Notes: a model not told the origin generated them from the letters alone. 64,000 nucleotides of DNA from Clostridium cuniculi (GCF_004353185.1 NZ_SMUS01000018.1:1-64000); one strand, 5' to 3'. Positions 41,184 through 49,724 are shown, counted from the stretch's first letter. Made by a program: numbers and translations.

Positions 41184-41713
41184 TAATTAAAAAGCCTCCT
41201 TACAAAATACTCAAATCTTCCCTTTATTATCTCTGATGCTTCTTTAGTATCTTCTGTTGTAGCATCTATCCAATGAATATATATTGCATTTTCATTTCCA
41301 TCCTCATATATATCCATTGTTATAGTTCCTGGTGTTAATGTTATACAATTAGACAACATTGCCAATCCATAGTCCGATTGTAACTCTGTAGTTATCTTTA
41401 CTATTCCTGGATTAATATTTAAATTGGGAGACAAGGCTTTTATAGCAACACTAAAATTTGCTTTTATTAGCTCCCATATATAGACTGGAATGAAAATTAT
41501 TAAATTTATAAATCTAAACTTTTTAAATAACCATAATCCATCTTTTTTGGCAAAAAATGAACTTGAAAAATACGCAACAATTATACCTACAATAACACCT
41601 ACTATTAGCTCTTGAGATCCTAATTTTAAAATATTAAAATCTTGCATTAAAAATAAAATCCAAAATAGGTATGACAAAATGAAAGCTCCCACAAATGATG
41701 TCCATTTTTTCAT
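41183..41713 (-). CDS. mnhE: Mrp subunit E (MbhA)
   Basis: 176 residues. Two to three N-terminal membrane segments precede a cytoplasmic half. The MnhE signature is present: Tyr-Ile-Trp-Glu-Leu-Ile-Lys-Ala-Asn near residue 80 and Leu-Ser-Asn-Cys-Ile-Thr-Leu-Thr-Pro-Gly-Thr. It follows hypB by 18 bases, and AAGGTGA lies 6 bases before the ATG. First gene of the ion-pump block. Confidence 0.93.
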   Translation of the reverse strand: MKKWTSFVGAFILSYLFWILFLMQDFNILKLGSQELIVGVIVGIIVAYFSSSFFAKKDGLWLFKKFRFINLIIFIPVYIWELIKANFSVAIKALSPNLNINPGIVKITTELQSDYGLAMLSNCITLTPGTITMDIYEDGNENAIYIHWIDATTEDTKEASEIIKGRFEYFVRRLFN

Positions 41714-41731
41714 CCATAATCACCTTCTATC

Positions 41732-42376
41732 TTATATTTTTTTTATTAACCACTCTGTGAACTCTTTAGTTGCACTCTTCTCTAATGAGTTAATTTTAAA
41801 GATTTTTGAATTTGGATTTCTAATAAGTGTTTGCTCCCTTACCTCATCTTCATTAAATTTAAAGTATTTTATCATATCATATTTAGTAATCACTAGTGCA
41901 TCTGCCTTTGAAAACATTAATGGATATTTAACAACCTTATCGTCCCCTTCTGGTACACTTAATAATGCTACCTTTAATACTTCTCCAATATCAAATTCTG
42001 CTGGACATACTAAATTACCTATGTTTTCAACTATAAGAAAATCTAACTCCTCTAAATTAAAATATTCTATTATATTTTTTATAGACATTGCCTCTATATG
42101 ACATGCTCCTTGTGAATTAAGTTGTACAACTGGTATTCCTGCATCTTGAATTTTTTTAGCATCTATAGTACCTTCTATATCTCCTTCTATTACACCAACT
42201 CTTAAGTCTTTACTTTTAAGCTCTTCTATTAAATTTAATATAAACGTTGTTTTTCCAGCACCTGGAGATCCCATTACATTAATCATTTTTACATTTTTAT
42301 TCATAAGAGCTTCTTGAACTTCCTTGTGACACTCTTCATTCCATTCTAAAATTTGTCTTACAACTTTTATTTGCAT
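41732..42376 (-). CDS. hypB: Hydrogenase nickel-insertion GTPase HypB
   Basis: 214 residues. The P-loop Gly-Ser-Pro-Gly-Ala-Gly-Lys-Thr-Thr (36-44) is intact. The metal site Cys92-His93 with Cys124 in Asn-Leu-Val-Cys-Pro-Ala-Glu-Phe-Asp matches HypB. No N-terminal His-rich nickel store. It delivers nickel, together with HypA, to the large subunit encoded two genes upstream. Begins directly after the HypA stop. HypCDEF are not in the window. Confidence 0.97.
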   Translation of the reverse strand: MQIKVVRQILEWNEECHKEVQEALMNKNVKMINVMGSPGAGKTTFILNLIEELKSKDLRVGVIEGDIEGTIDAKKIQDAGIPVVQLNSQGACHIEAMSIKNIIEYFNLEELDFLIVENIGNLVCPAEFDIGEVLKVALLSVPEGDDKVVKYPLMFSKADALVITKYDMIKYFKFNEDEVREQTLIRNPNSKIFKINSLEKSATKEFTEWLIKKI

Positions 42377-42718
42377 TTATTCAACCTCCATGGTATCTAA
42401 ATAAAACTCTCGCCCTTTTGTAATTTCATATTTATTTCCATTGCAAATTGGACAAACATAACTATTTTTCTCTAACTTTCCTTCATAGCTACATTCATTA
42501 CATTTAATTTCTACTGCTATTCTTTCTATATTTATTTTTGTATTTTCAGCAATAGTATCTTTAGCAACAATATTAAAATAATAAGATATACAACTTGGTA
42601 CTAAATCTGTTAATTCACCAACTTTAATATTTATCTCTTTTATTCTCTTAATATTATGCTTTTTACCTTCTTCTAGACATATCTTAAGTAGCCCTTGAGT
42701 TACTGATAATTCATGCAT
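42377..42718 (-). CDS. hypA: Hydrogenase nickel metallochaperone HypA
   Basis: 113 residues. The nickel-binding Met-His-Glu N-terminus and a zinc site of Cys73-x-x-Cys76 and Cys89-x-x-Cys92 are all present. It hands nickel to the large subunit with HypB. It starts 4 bases after the large-subunit gene, an unusual position inside a structural-gene operon. Confidence 0.97.
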   Translation of the reverse strand: MHELSVTQGLLKICLEEGKKHNIKRIKEINIKVGELTDLVPSCISYYFNIVAKDTIAENTKINIERIAVEIKCNECSYEGKLEKNSYVCPICNGNKYEITKGREFYLDTMEVE

Positions 42719-42722
42719 ACTT

Positions 42723-43805
42723 CTACCTATCTAAACATGAGAAACAAGGATCTATACTTGCTACTATAAGTCCTGCATCTGCAATAGTATTATTTTTTAA
42801 CATAACTGGAACAGTCATTGCATTTTTAAAGGTTGGTACATGAATATTAACTCTTCCATTTGTTTGTCCTCCGTTCGAAACTACATAATAAGTAACTTCA
42901 CCTCTTGGAGCTTCAGTTACAGCCATATACTCTCCTACTGGAACCTTAGGAATCTTATTTCCTAGATTAATAGGACCATCAGGCATATTATTAAGAGCTT
43001 GCTCAATTATCTTACAACTTTCTTCAATTTCTATTAGTCTTACAACAGCTCTTGAAAAAACATCACCATCATTTGCCACAGCTACATTAAAATCAAATTC
43101 TTCATAGCAATTATATGGCATTGTTTTTCTTACATCGAAATTAACCCCAGAAGCTCTTCCATGTGGTCCACAAGCTCCATAATTTAATGCATCATCCTTT
43201 GTTAATATTCCTACCCCCTTTGTTCTTGCTGCTATACTTGAATCTTTAGCATAAACCTTATAAATATTTTTATATTCACTTCTTAACTCTGCTATCATTT
43301 TTATTAGAGTTTCTTTTTGTTCATTACTTATATCTCTTCTTGAGCCACCAATTATATTCATAGCGTAATTTACTCTATTTCCTGATATAACCTCAAGCAT
43401 ATCCATTATTTTTTCTCTCGAAGCAAAGCACATCATAAATAAAGAATCAAATGCTACTATATGAGCAGCTAAACCTAGCCATAAATAATGAGAGTGTAAT
43501 CTTTCTAATTCACTTAATATTACTCTTATATAACTTCCTCTCTTAGGAACCTCCATGCCAGCAATATTTTCTACAGCTAAACAATAAGTCATTGCATGAG
43601 AATGAGAACAAATTCCACATACTCTTTCAACCAAAGTTATTGTTTGAATAGGATTTCTAATTTCCGTTAATTTTTCTATTCCTCTATGGTTGTACCCTAT
43701 AAAAACTTCTGAATCCTTTATAAATTCACCTTCAGTAAGAAGCTTAACATGCACTGGCTCTTCTAATGCAGGATGATATGGTCCTAATGGTAAAACGTAG
43801 CTCAA
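42723..43805 (-). CDS. mbhL: Mbh [NiFe]-hydrogenase large subunit (MbhL)
   Basis: 360 residues. Both nickel-binding motifs are complete: Arg-Val-Cys63-Gly-Ile-Cys66-Ser-His and Asp-Pro-Cys354-Phe-Ser-Cys357-Leu-Asp-Arg. This marks a true hydrogenase rather than complex I NuoD or the Mbx type. The protein ends at the Arg after the second motif, so there is no C-terminal peptide for a maturation protease. Located 15 bases after the NuoC-like gene. It faces the cytoplasm and reduces protons with electrons from ferredoxin. Confidence 0.96.
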   Translation of the reverse strand: MSYVLPLGPYHPALEEPVHVKLLTEGEFIKDSEVFIGYNHRGIEKLTEIRNPIQTITLVERVCGICSHSHAMTYCLAVENIAGMEVPKRGSYIRVILSELERLHSHYLWLGLAAHIVAFDSLFMMCFASREKIMDMLEVISGNRVNYAMNIIGGSRRDISNEQKETLIKMIAELRSEYKNIYKVYAKDSSIAARTKGVGILTKDDALNYGACGPHGRASGVNFDVRKTMPYNCYEEFDFNVAVANDGDVFSRAVVRLIEIEESCKIIEQALNNMPDGPINLGNKIPKVPVGEYMAVTEAPRGEVTYYVVSNGGQTNGRVNIHVPTFKNAMTVPVMLKNNTIADAGLIVASIDPCFSCLDR

Positions 43806-43820
43806 CTTTTCCCCCTCCTT

Positions 43821-44198
43821 CTAATTATCCTTTAATTTTTTAAGTTCATTTAGAGGCATTATAAGTATTTGCCCTTCACCGTCCTTAAACTCGTCTGGCA
43901 AAAATAATCTTCCACTAAATATTAATCCTTCAAACTTTAATGGCATCATTTCTTGTATTTCTTCCTCAAACCACTGTGCACCTTTATATACATTAGTTAC
44001 TGTTGGTAATACTTTTTCTCCCTTTACATGATACTGTCTTCTAACATCATCATATTCTAAAGTGTAAACTACTACATTATTTTTCTCAGCATCAACGTAA
44101 CCATTTATGGCTACTAAGCGTCCCCCCTTATCCCTAACCTCCTGTACCTTTGATACAATATCATTTTTTGAAATTTCTTCTATTGTAATATTGCCCAT
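43821..44198 (-). CDS. mbhK: NuoC-like (30-kDa family) Mbh subunit K
   Basis: 125 residues. The family core is Tyr-Thr-Leu-Glu-Tyr-Asp-Asp-Val-Arg-Arg-Gln-Tyr-His with Trp-Phe-Glu-Glu-Glu-Ile-Gln-Glu-Met; the C-terminus has Leu-Phe-Leu-Pro-Asp-Glu-Phe. First gene of the operon; it helps hold the large subunit. ATG 44198 has GGGGGAG upstream; an in-frame start at 44258 would add 20 residues without such a site. Confidence 0.88.
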   Translation of the reverse strand: MGNITIEEISKNDIVSKVQEVRDKGGRLVAINGYVDAEKNNVVVYTLEYDDVRRQYHVKGEKVLPTVTNVYKGAQWFEEEIQEMMPLKFEGLIFSGRLFLPDEFKDGEGQILIMPLNELKKLKDN

Positions 44199-44444
44199 AA
44201 TACTCCCCCTCATATAAGGATTTTTTGTTATTTTTGTATTAATTTTACACTCTTTCACTTTTTATTATACATAAGATAGAGGCTTATTATAATAAAATAT
44301 TGGAATTTTTTTGAAAATAAATCCCTCTATTTATTCTTCCTTTTATTAATGCTATTTTTTGTTTTATATCTATAACTTTTATGCTATAATGTCTATATAA
44401 TTGTTGTTAATATAGTATAATTTATAATAAAAGGAGTTTTTGCA

Positions 44445-44861
44445 ATGGGTTTCAAAGATAAAATGACTAAATATTACTCTGATGCATACATGAATAAATA
44501 TGGAGATAGAATGACAAGTGTTTCTGGTACGGTTTTATCAGTTAAAACAGAAACTAAAAGCTTTCTAGGAATTTTCAATAGATTACATGTTTGGTTAGTT
44601 GTTAAGTCTGATGCTGGTAAACAAATAGCTAAATGTGAATATAAGAGAAACAGATGGTTTAAAAAGCCAGAATTTATAGATATATCTCAAGGTCACAAAA
44701 TAATTGTTATGGGAATTAAAGGTGAAAAAGGTAAAGCAAATTCTGAAGTTGTTATGGCTTCAAACATTGCAAACTTAACTACAAGAAAAGATTTACACCC
44801 ATTTGATCATAGCCAAATAAAGAAAGCTAGACAACAAGCTACTAGAATGAGAACTAGATAG
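44445..44861 (+). CDS. Unknown basic protein, possible OB-fold
   Basis: 138 residues, pI clearly basic, not recognised. The beta-rich centre (Val-Ser-Gly-Thr-Val-Leu-Ser-Val-Lys-Thr, Lys-Ile-Ile-Val-Met-Gly-Ile-Lys-Gly) could be an OB-like barrel, and the C-terminus is Arg/Lys/Gln-rich. Nucleic-acid binding is only a guess. AAGGAG lies 8 bases before the ATG, with TATAAT at 44395-44400 and 44416-44421 upstream. Divergent from the hydrogenase operon, with its own terminator. Confidence 0.65.
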   Translation: MGFKDKMTKYYSDAYMNKYGDRMTSVSGTVLSVKTETKSFLGIFNRLHVWLVVKSDAGKQIAKCEYKRNRWFKKPEFIDISQGHKIIVMGIKGEKGKANSEVVMASNIANLTTRKDLHPFDHSQIKKARQQATRMRTR

Positions 44862-44870
44862 TTTAAATAT

Positions 44871-44909
44871 AAAAAAGAGATTTCGCATTTTGCAAAATCT
44901 CTTTTTTTA
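44871..44909. terminator. Strong terminator
   Basis: AAAAAAGAGATTT pairs with AAATCTCTTTTTT and is followed by more T. It ends the + strand gene; the minus side is also T-rich. Confidence 0.88.
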
Positions 44910-44995
44910 TATTTAATTCTAATTTATTAACTAATTAAAAATTATGGCTAATCAATACAAAAATATTTTTAATAAATAATAATTAAAACTTATAA

Positions 44996-45673
44996 TTATT
45001 TACAGTGTTCACATTTAAAATCTTTTCCACTTTCATATACTGTTCCACTATGTATTACTTTACTTCTTGATAATGTTCTACAAGTATTTTTTGCATGATA
45101 AGTTTTTCCTTTTGGAGTCCAGTATACTATAACCTCTTCCTTTAATTCTTCTACAATTTCTTTGTTTTCTATAGCTTCCTTAACATCATTAATTAAAATT
45201 TCATCAATATTTTCAGAAGAATTATTAAACTCATCTATTTCATTTTCTTCTATTTCATTTATATTTTCTACTGATTCTATTAATTCAGTTTTTTCCACCT
45301 TATTTACTTCATCTATATTATCTATTTTATCTATAAATTTTACTTCTTCAATTTCTTCAGTTAATATATCTGCAGCTATTTCTTCTAACAATTCACTATC
45401 GATTTCATTAATATTGTTGTCATCATTAACTTTTATATCACTTATTTCAGTTGATACCTCTTCTTTTATACCCTTATCTTCTTTGCCCCACTTTTTAAAA
45501 ATAGATAAAGGTAAACTTTTAAGAACTATTACCCCTGCATTTCTTCTTGTAAAATCGCCTTTAAAAAAATATATAATACAAATTATAACTATTATCGCTA
45601 CTATTATCTCAAACATTTTTATTTTCATCCTATCTATATTAATTTCTAAATTATACTTATAAATTACTAACAC
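44996..45673 (-). CDS. Membrane-anchored acidic-linker protein with C-terminal Cys/His domain
   Basis: Up to 225 residues. One membrane segment near the N-terminus (about 22-38) leads into a basic patch. A very acidic Glu/Asp/Ile/Asn-rich linker of about 110 residues follows, then a 40-residue C-terminal domain with Tyr-His-Ala-Lys-Asn-Thr-Cys-Arg-Thr-Leu-Ser-Arg-Ser-Lys and Cys-Glu-His-Cys at the end. That domain resembles the small zinc-binding module found at the end of many Gram-positive nucleases and surface proteins. Start uncertain (GTG 45673, or an internal ATG about 16-20 codons later). Function unknown. Confidence 0.65.
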   Translation of the reverse strand: MLVIYKYNLEINIDRMKIKMFEIIVAIIVIICIIYFFKGDFTRRNAGVIVLKSLPLSIFKKWGKEDKGIKEEVSTEISDIKVNDDNNINEIDSELLEEIAADILTEEIEEVKFIDKIDNIDEVNKVEKTELIESVENINEIEENEIDEFNNSSENIDEILINDVKEAIENKEIVEELKEEVIVYWTPKGKTYHAKNTCRTLSRSKVIHSGTVYESGKDFKCEHCK

Positions 45674-45772
45674 CTTTGATTATACTATTAATACTAGTAT
45701 TAAATAAAGTAGTATTATTAATATTATTTACTTATTAGATAAAAACTTTTGTTATTTTAGAGAAATTAATAA

Positions 45773-45810
45773 AACCACACTTTATATTAAGTAAATATAT
45801 AGTGTGGTTA
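45773..45810 (-). terminator. Terminator of the cysteine desulfurase-thiI operon
   Basis: AACCACAC (45773-45780) pairs with GTGTGGTT (45802-45809). The minus strand continues TTATTAATTT. Confidence 0.7.
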
Positions 45811-45835
45811 AATACTTTATACCTTTATTAAATTA

Positions 45836-46993
45836 TTAAAACACCACTAATTCAGTTTCATTAATAGCCTTTTCTACCATTGCATCTACATCTAAAACAG
45901 ATTCTGCTTTTCTCATAGCATCTAATTGAGGCTTAGTTTTAGGGTGCTTTGGTACGAATATTGTACAACAATCTTCATATGGTAAAATAGAAGTTTCATA
46001 TGTTCCTATTTCCTTTGCAATATCCATAATATCACCTTTATCCATTGCAATTAATGGTCTAAATACTGGTCTATCTGCACAGTCAGTACTTACTATTAAT
46101 CCTTCCATAGTTTGGCTTGCAACTTGACCTATACTTTCTCCACTTGAGATTGATTGTACTCCATACTTTTCAGCTAAAACACATGCACATCTCATCATAA
46201 ATCTTCTCATTAATATAGTTAATTCATCTTGTCTACACTTTTCCATTATGTCTAATTGAATTTCTGTAAATGGTACTATGTATAAATTAACTCTTTCTGT
46301 ATAGTTTGAAAGTATTTTTGCTAATTCCTTAACTTTATCTTTAGCTCTTTCTGAAGTATATGGATGGCTATGATAATAAACACAGTTAAGCTCTACACCT
46401 CTTCTAGCCATTAAATATCCAGCTACTGGAGAATCAATACCTCCTGAAAGCATTAACATAGTGCTTCCATTCATTCCATATGGTAATCCTCCAACACCTT
46501 TTATTTTATCCTTGCTTGTAAATACATATGCTTTTTCTCTAATCTCAATATTTACTAAGCATTCTGGATTCTTAACATCAACTTCTAATCCACCTCCAAA
46601 ATGATGAAGTACATATCCTCCTACATCTCTAGAAGTTTCAATAGAATTTAATTGGAACTTTTTATTTGCTCTATTTGTTTCTATTTTAAATGTCTTTGGA
46701 TTAGCTTCTTTTACTTTTCTTAAAGCCTCTTCTTTTATTGCCGTTAAATCTCTTTCTACTTCAGTAACTATACATACTTCAGCTACTCCAAAAACTTTTC
46801 TTACTCTTTCTACAGCTGCATCAATATCCTCAGCTTTAATAAATCCTCTTCCTTGATCAGTAACAAATTCAAATTGTAGACCTGCAAGTTTTTTCTCTAT
46901 ATTTTCTTTTAATCTTCTTTCAAACTTTCCTCTGTTTAATCCTTTTAGGAATATTTCTGAAGCATATTTAACTAATATTAATTTATTATTCAT
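45836..46993 (-). CDS. thiI: tRNA 4-thiouridine synthase ThiI
   Basis: 385 residues: NFLD/THUMP domains (about 1-165) and a PP-loop ATPase domain with Ser183-Gly-Gly-Ile-Asp-Ser-Pro189. It makes s4U at position 8 of tRNA. The C-terminal rhodanese domain of E. coli ThiI is absent, as in most Gram-positive enzymes, so sulfur must come from the partner desulfurase. Its ATG overlaps that partner's stop region by four bases. Cys-Cys in Tyr-Glu-Asp-Cys-Cys-Thr lies at the expected active-site Cys. Confidence 0.96.
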   Translation of the reverse strand: MNNKLILVKYASEIFLKGLNRGKFERRLKENIEKKLAGLQFEFVTDQGRGFIKAEDIDAAVERVRKVFGVAEVCIVTEVERDLTAIKEEALRKVKEANPKTFKIETNRANKKFQLNSIETSRDVGGYVLHHFGGGLEVDVKNPECLVNIEIREKAYVFTSKDKIKGVGGLPYGMNGSTMLMLSGGIDSPVAGYLMARRGVELNCVYYHSHPYTSERAKDKVKELAKILSNYTERVNLYIVPFTEIQLDIMEKCRQDELTILMRRFMMRCACVLAEKYGVQSISSGESIGQVASQTMEGLIVSTDCADRPVFRPLIAMDKGDIMDIAKEIGTYETSILPYEDCCTIFVPKHPKTKPQLDAMRKAESVLDVDAMVEKAINETELVVF

Positions 46994-48138
46994 CTTTTTA
47001 CTCTCCTTAAAAACATTAATGACTTTTTTAGTACATCAATTGTATAATCTACTTCTTCCTTTGTATTTTCGTATGAGAATGAGAATCTTATAGCAGACTC
47101 AACTTCCCTATTATTTAACCCTAATGCCTTTATTACATAACTTCCATGAGCAGCACTACTTTTTGATGTACATGCAGAACCAGTAGCAACATATACTCCT
47201 GCTTCCTCTAACAAGTGTAATAAAACTTCTGCTCTTACTCCTAAAAAGGATACATTTAAAATATAAGGACTAAATCCTTCTATCCCACTATTTATTCTAA
47301 TATCCTTTATTTCTTTTAATCTTTCTATAAAATAAGTTTTAAGTTCAGAAACCTCTTTATATCTTTGATCCATATTTTCAAAAGTAATTTTTGCAGCCTT
47401 TTCAAAGCCAATTATTCCAGGAAGATTTTCTGTTCCAGCTCTAAATCCTCTTTCTTGGCTTCCACCTGAAATAAGTGAATTTAATATTATTCCTTTTTTT
47501 ATGTAAACTAATCCAGCTCCTTTTGGCCCATGAATTTTGTGTCCTGCTGCTGTTAATAAATCTATTTTAGCTTTATTAACATCAATAGGTAATTTTCCAT
47601 ATCCTTGGACAGCATCTACATGAAATTTTGCCCTAGAACTTTTTCCCTTTATTAGATTTCCTATAGCTTCTAGGTCTTGTATGGCTCCCATTTCATTATT
47701 AACATACATTATTGATACTAAAACAGTATCCTTACTTATTGCTTCTTCTAAATCTTCTAATGAAATTCTTCCTTCATTGTCTACATCTAAATATGTAACT
47801 TTAACACCTTTATCTTCTAACTCTTTACATGTATTAATTATTGAATGATGCTCAAAAGTAGTTGTTATAAGATGATGACCTGGCTTTAATAACCCTTTTA
47901 AAACGAGATTATTTCCTTCGCTTCCACCAGATGTAAAATAAATCTCATCTTTACTGCATTTAATGGTAGATGCAAAATACTCTCTAGCTTCATTTAATCT
48001 TTTTTCACAGTTCATTCCTATCTTATGTAAAGATGATGGATTGCCAAAATACTCCTTCATACCCTTACCTACTTCTTCTATTACTTCATCATAAGGCATT
48101 GTAGTAGCACTATTATCAAAATAAATATTCAATGACAA
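46990..48138 (-). CDS. Cysteine desulfurase (NifS/IscS-like), ThiI partner
   Basis: 382 residues, PLP enzyme. The Schiff-base Lys is Lys201 in Ala-Gly-His-Lys-Ile-His-Gly-Pro-Lys-Gly. The persulfide Cys is Cys323 in Gly-Ser-Ala-Cys-Thr-Ser-Lys, a class I loop. Overlap with thiI (ATGA) supports a dedicated role in tRNA thiolation, like NifZ with ThiI in Bacillus. No iscU-type scaffold is adjacent. Start is TTG 48138 or TTG 48132; GGAG lies upstream of both. Confidence 0.95.
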   Translation of the reverse strand: MSLNIYFDNSATTMPYDEVIEEVGKGMKEYFGNPSSLHKIGMNCEKRLNEAREYFASTIKCSKDEIYFTSGGSEGNNLVLKGLLKPGHHLITTTFEHHSIINTCKELEDKGVKVTYLDVDNEGRISLEDLEEAISKDTVLVSIMYVNNEMGAIQDLEAIGNLIKGKSSRAKFHVDAVQGYGKLPIDVNKAKIDLLTAAGHKIHGPKGAGLVYIKKGIILNSLISGGSQERGFRAGTENLPGIIGFEKAAKITFENMDQRYKEVSELKTYFIERLKEIKDIRINSGIEGFSPYILNVSFLGVRAEVLLHLLEEAGVYVATGSACTSKSSAAHGSYVIKALGLNNREVESAIRFSFSYENTKEEVDYTIDVLKKSLMFLRRVKR

Positions 48139-48340
48139 TCACTCCTTTCTTTTAGTATTTACATAATAAATGAAATTTAAAATTTTAATTTTATAAATTG
48201 AACTTACAATTTTATCACTTGAAAAAAATTTTTTCATATTAATTTAAAATTCTACCATTTACTTTGCAATAAGTAAATAATTTATAGAATAAAATCTAGT
48301 ATTCCCATCATTTTTCTATGAAATATATATAAATTCACAT

Positions 48341-48380
48341 AAAAAAAGAGCTTATTACTATGTTAGTAACACTGCTCTTT
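48341..48380 (-). terminator. Terminator of the thr operon
   Basis: AAAGAGC (about 48345-48351) pairs with GCTCTTT (48374-48380), with an inner TTACTA/TAGTAA stem. The minus strand ends in GCTCTTTTTTTATG. Confidence 0.8.
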
Positions 48381-48385
48381 AACTT

Positions 48386-48823
48386 TTATTCCATTGCTAT
48401 AAATTCAACTTTATCAACAAATTCTAATTTTCTTAAATCTTCTAGCATTTTGCTTAATTCAATTTTCATAGTTGATATATCAATAGTTAAACTTAGGTTT
48501 GCTAAATTATTAATTGGAATACCTTGATCTATAGTTAAAATATTTCCACCTTGCTCAGAAATAAAATTTAGTATATTAGAAAGTACACCCTTTTGATGCC
48601 CAATTATCATATTAAAAGTTGCTTTTCTTCCATTAGACATTTGAGAAAATTCAAAAACATAATCTTTGTACTTATAATAAACACTTCTACTTATTCCTGC
48701 TAACTTAGTAGCTTCAGTAATCTCTTTTACCTTACCTTCTTGTAAGATTTTTTTTGTATTAATTACCTTTTCAAATACCTCTGGCAAAACCTTTTTATCA
48801 ATAACTAAATAATCACCGTTCAT
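48386..48823 (-). CDS. ACT-domain protein, UPF0735/PheB family
   Basis: 145 residues. A short helical segment (Ala-Thr-Lys-Leu-Ala-Gly-Ile-Ser-Arg-Ser-Val-Tyr-Tyr-Lys-Tyr-Lys) precedes an ACT domain (about 68-145) with His-Gln-Lys-Gly-Val-Leu-Ser-Asn-Ile-Leu. ACT domains bind amino acids; this family typically travels with homoserine pathway genes and its exact role is not settled. ATG 48823 follows AAAGGTGA by 6 bases; a GTG at 48832 is less likely. Last gene after thrC-thrB. Confidence 0.9.
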   Translation of the reverse strand: MNGDYLVIDKKVLPEVFEKVINTKKILQEGKVKEITEATKLAGISRSVYYKYKDYVFEFSQMSNGRKATFNMIIGHQKGVLSNILNFISEQGGNILTIDQGIPINNLANLSLTIDISTMKIELSKMLEDLRKLEFVDKVEFIAME

Positions 48824-48824
48824 A

Positions 48825-49724
48825 TTATTCACCTTTCAAAATTTTTGCCCCATGTTTATCTATTTTTAACTCTTTAATATCCCAATTAATATTTTGTTCT
48901 TTCATAAAGTTTGTAAAATTACCTACAAAACTTATATCTTTATTATCCACTATTGCCATTAATGTTGGTCCTGCGCCACTTAAAAAACAACTAAGTGCTC
49001 CAAGCTCTAAGGATTTATTATAAACTTTATCAAAATTATCAATAAGTTTACTTCTAAATCTTTCATGTATTCTATCTTTAGTAGCTTCCTTTAACAAAGC
49101 ATAATTTCCATTTGAGAAACATGATATTAGAAGGGCAGCCCTCCCTACATTATAAATACAATCTCCAAACAGAACTTCTTTAGGCAGTATTGATCTAGCC
49201 TTTTCAGTTGAAAGTTTAAATCTCGGAATTAATGCAATAAACTTAATTCCATCTTTAACTTCTACACAATTATACAATGGTTTTTTATTATCTACCATTA
49301 TAGTAGAAACTAATCCTCCAAAAATAGCTGGACATACGTTATCAGGATGCCCTTCAATCTCAACAGCTAAACTTAATATCTCATCTCTGTTTATTCCCAT
49401 ATTCATTAATGCAAAAGCTCCTATAAGCCCTGCTACTATGCAACTTGAGCTTGAACCTAGGCCCCTTGATATTGGGATATCTTGCTTTATTATTTTAATC
49501 CTTATACCATTAAATTTAAAGTCATATTTATCAAAAACTTTCTTTATGGCCATAAAAATGATATTATCCTCATTTTGAAATTCTTCTTCAAACCCTTCAA
49601 AGAATAGCCCCTTACTCTCTTTAAGTTCAAATTCATATTCATTATATATATTTAAGGCAATTCCCAGCGAATCAAAGCCAGGCCCCAAATTGGCTGATGT
49701 CGCCGGTACTCTTACCTTAATCAT
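48825..49724 (-). CDS. thrB: Homoserine kinase
   Basis: 299 residues, GHMP kinase fold. The N-terminal Pro-Ala-Thr-Ser-Ala-Asn-Leu-Gly-Pro-Gly-Phe-Asp and the ATP loop Ser-Arg-Gly-Leu-Gly-Ser-Ser-Ser-Ser are intact. It phosphorylates homoserine to O-phosphohomoserine, the substrate of the adjacent threonine synthase. The start overlaps thrC by 8 bases, and AAGGAG sits within thrC. Confidence 0.96.
   Translation of the reverse strand: MIKVRVPATSANLGPGFDSLGIALNIYNEYEFELKESKGLFFEGFEEEFQNEDNIIFMAIKKVFDKYDFKFNGIRIKIIKQDIPISRGLGSSSSCIVAGLIGAFALMNMGINRDEILSLAVEIEGHPDNVCPAIFGGLVSTIMVDNKKPLYNCVEVKDGIKFIALIPRFKLSTEKARSILPKEVLFGDCIYNVGRAALLISCFSNGNYALLKEATKDRIHERFRSKLIDNFDKVYNKSLELGALSCFLSGAGPTLMAIVDNKDISFVGNFTNFMKEQNINWDIKELKIDKHGAKILKGE

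Noticed and set aside
35371-44198. Complex I (NADH dehydrogenase) or Mbx/Mbs sulfur reductase
   Set aside because: The large subunit keeps both CxxC nickel motifs, and hypA/hypB are in the operon. There is no NuoEFG NADH module and no quinone-type NuoD.
35371-44198. A plain Mrp Na+/H+ antiporter operon
   Set aside because: Full-length MrpA is absent, MbhD and MbhE are separate, and the catalytic hydrogenase genes are on the same transcript.
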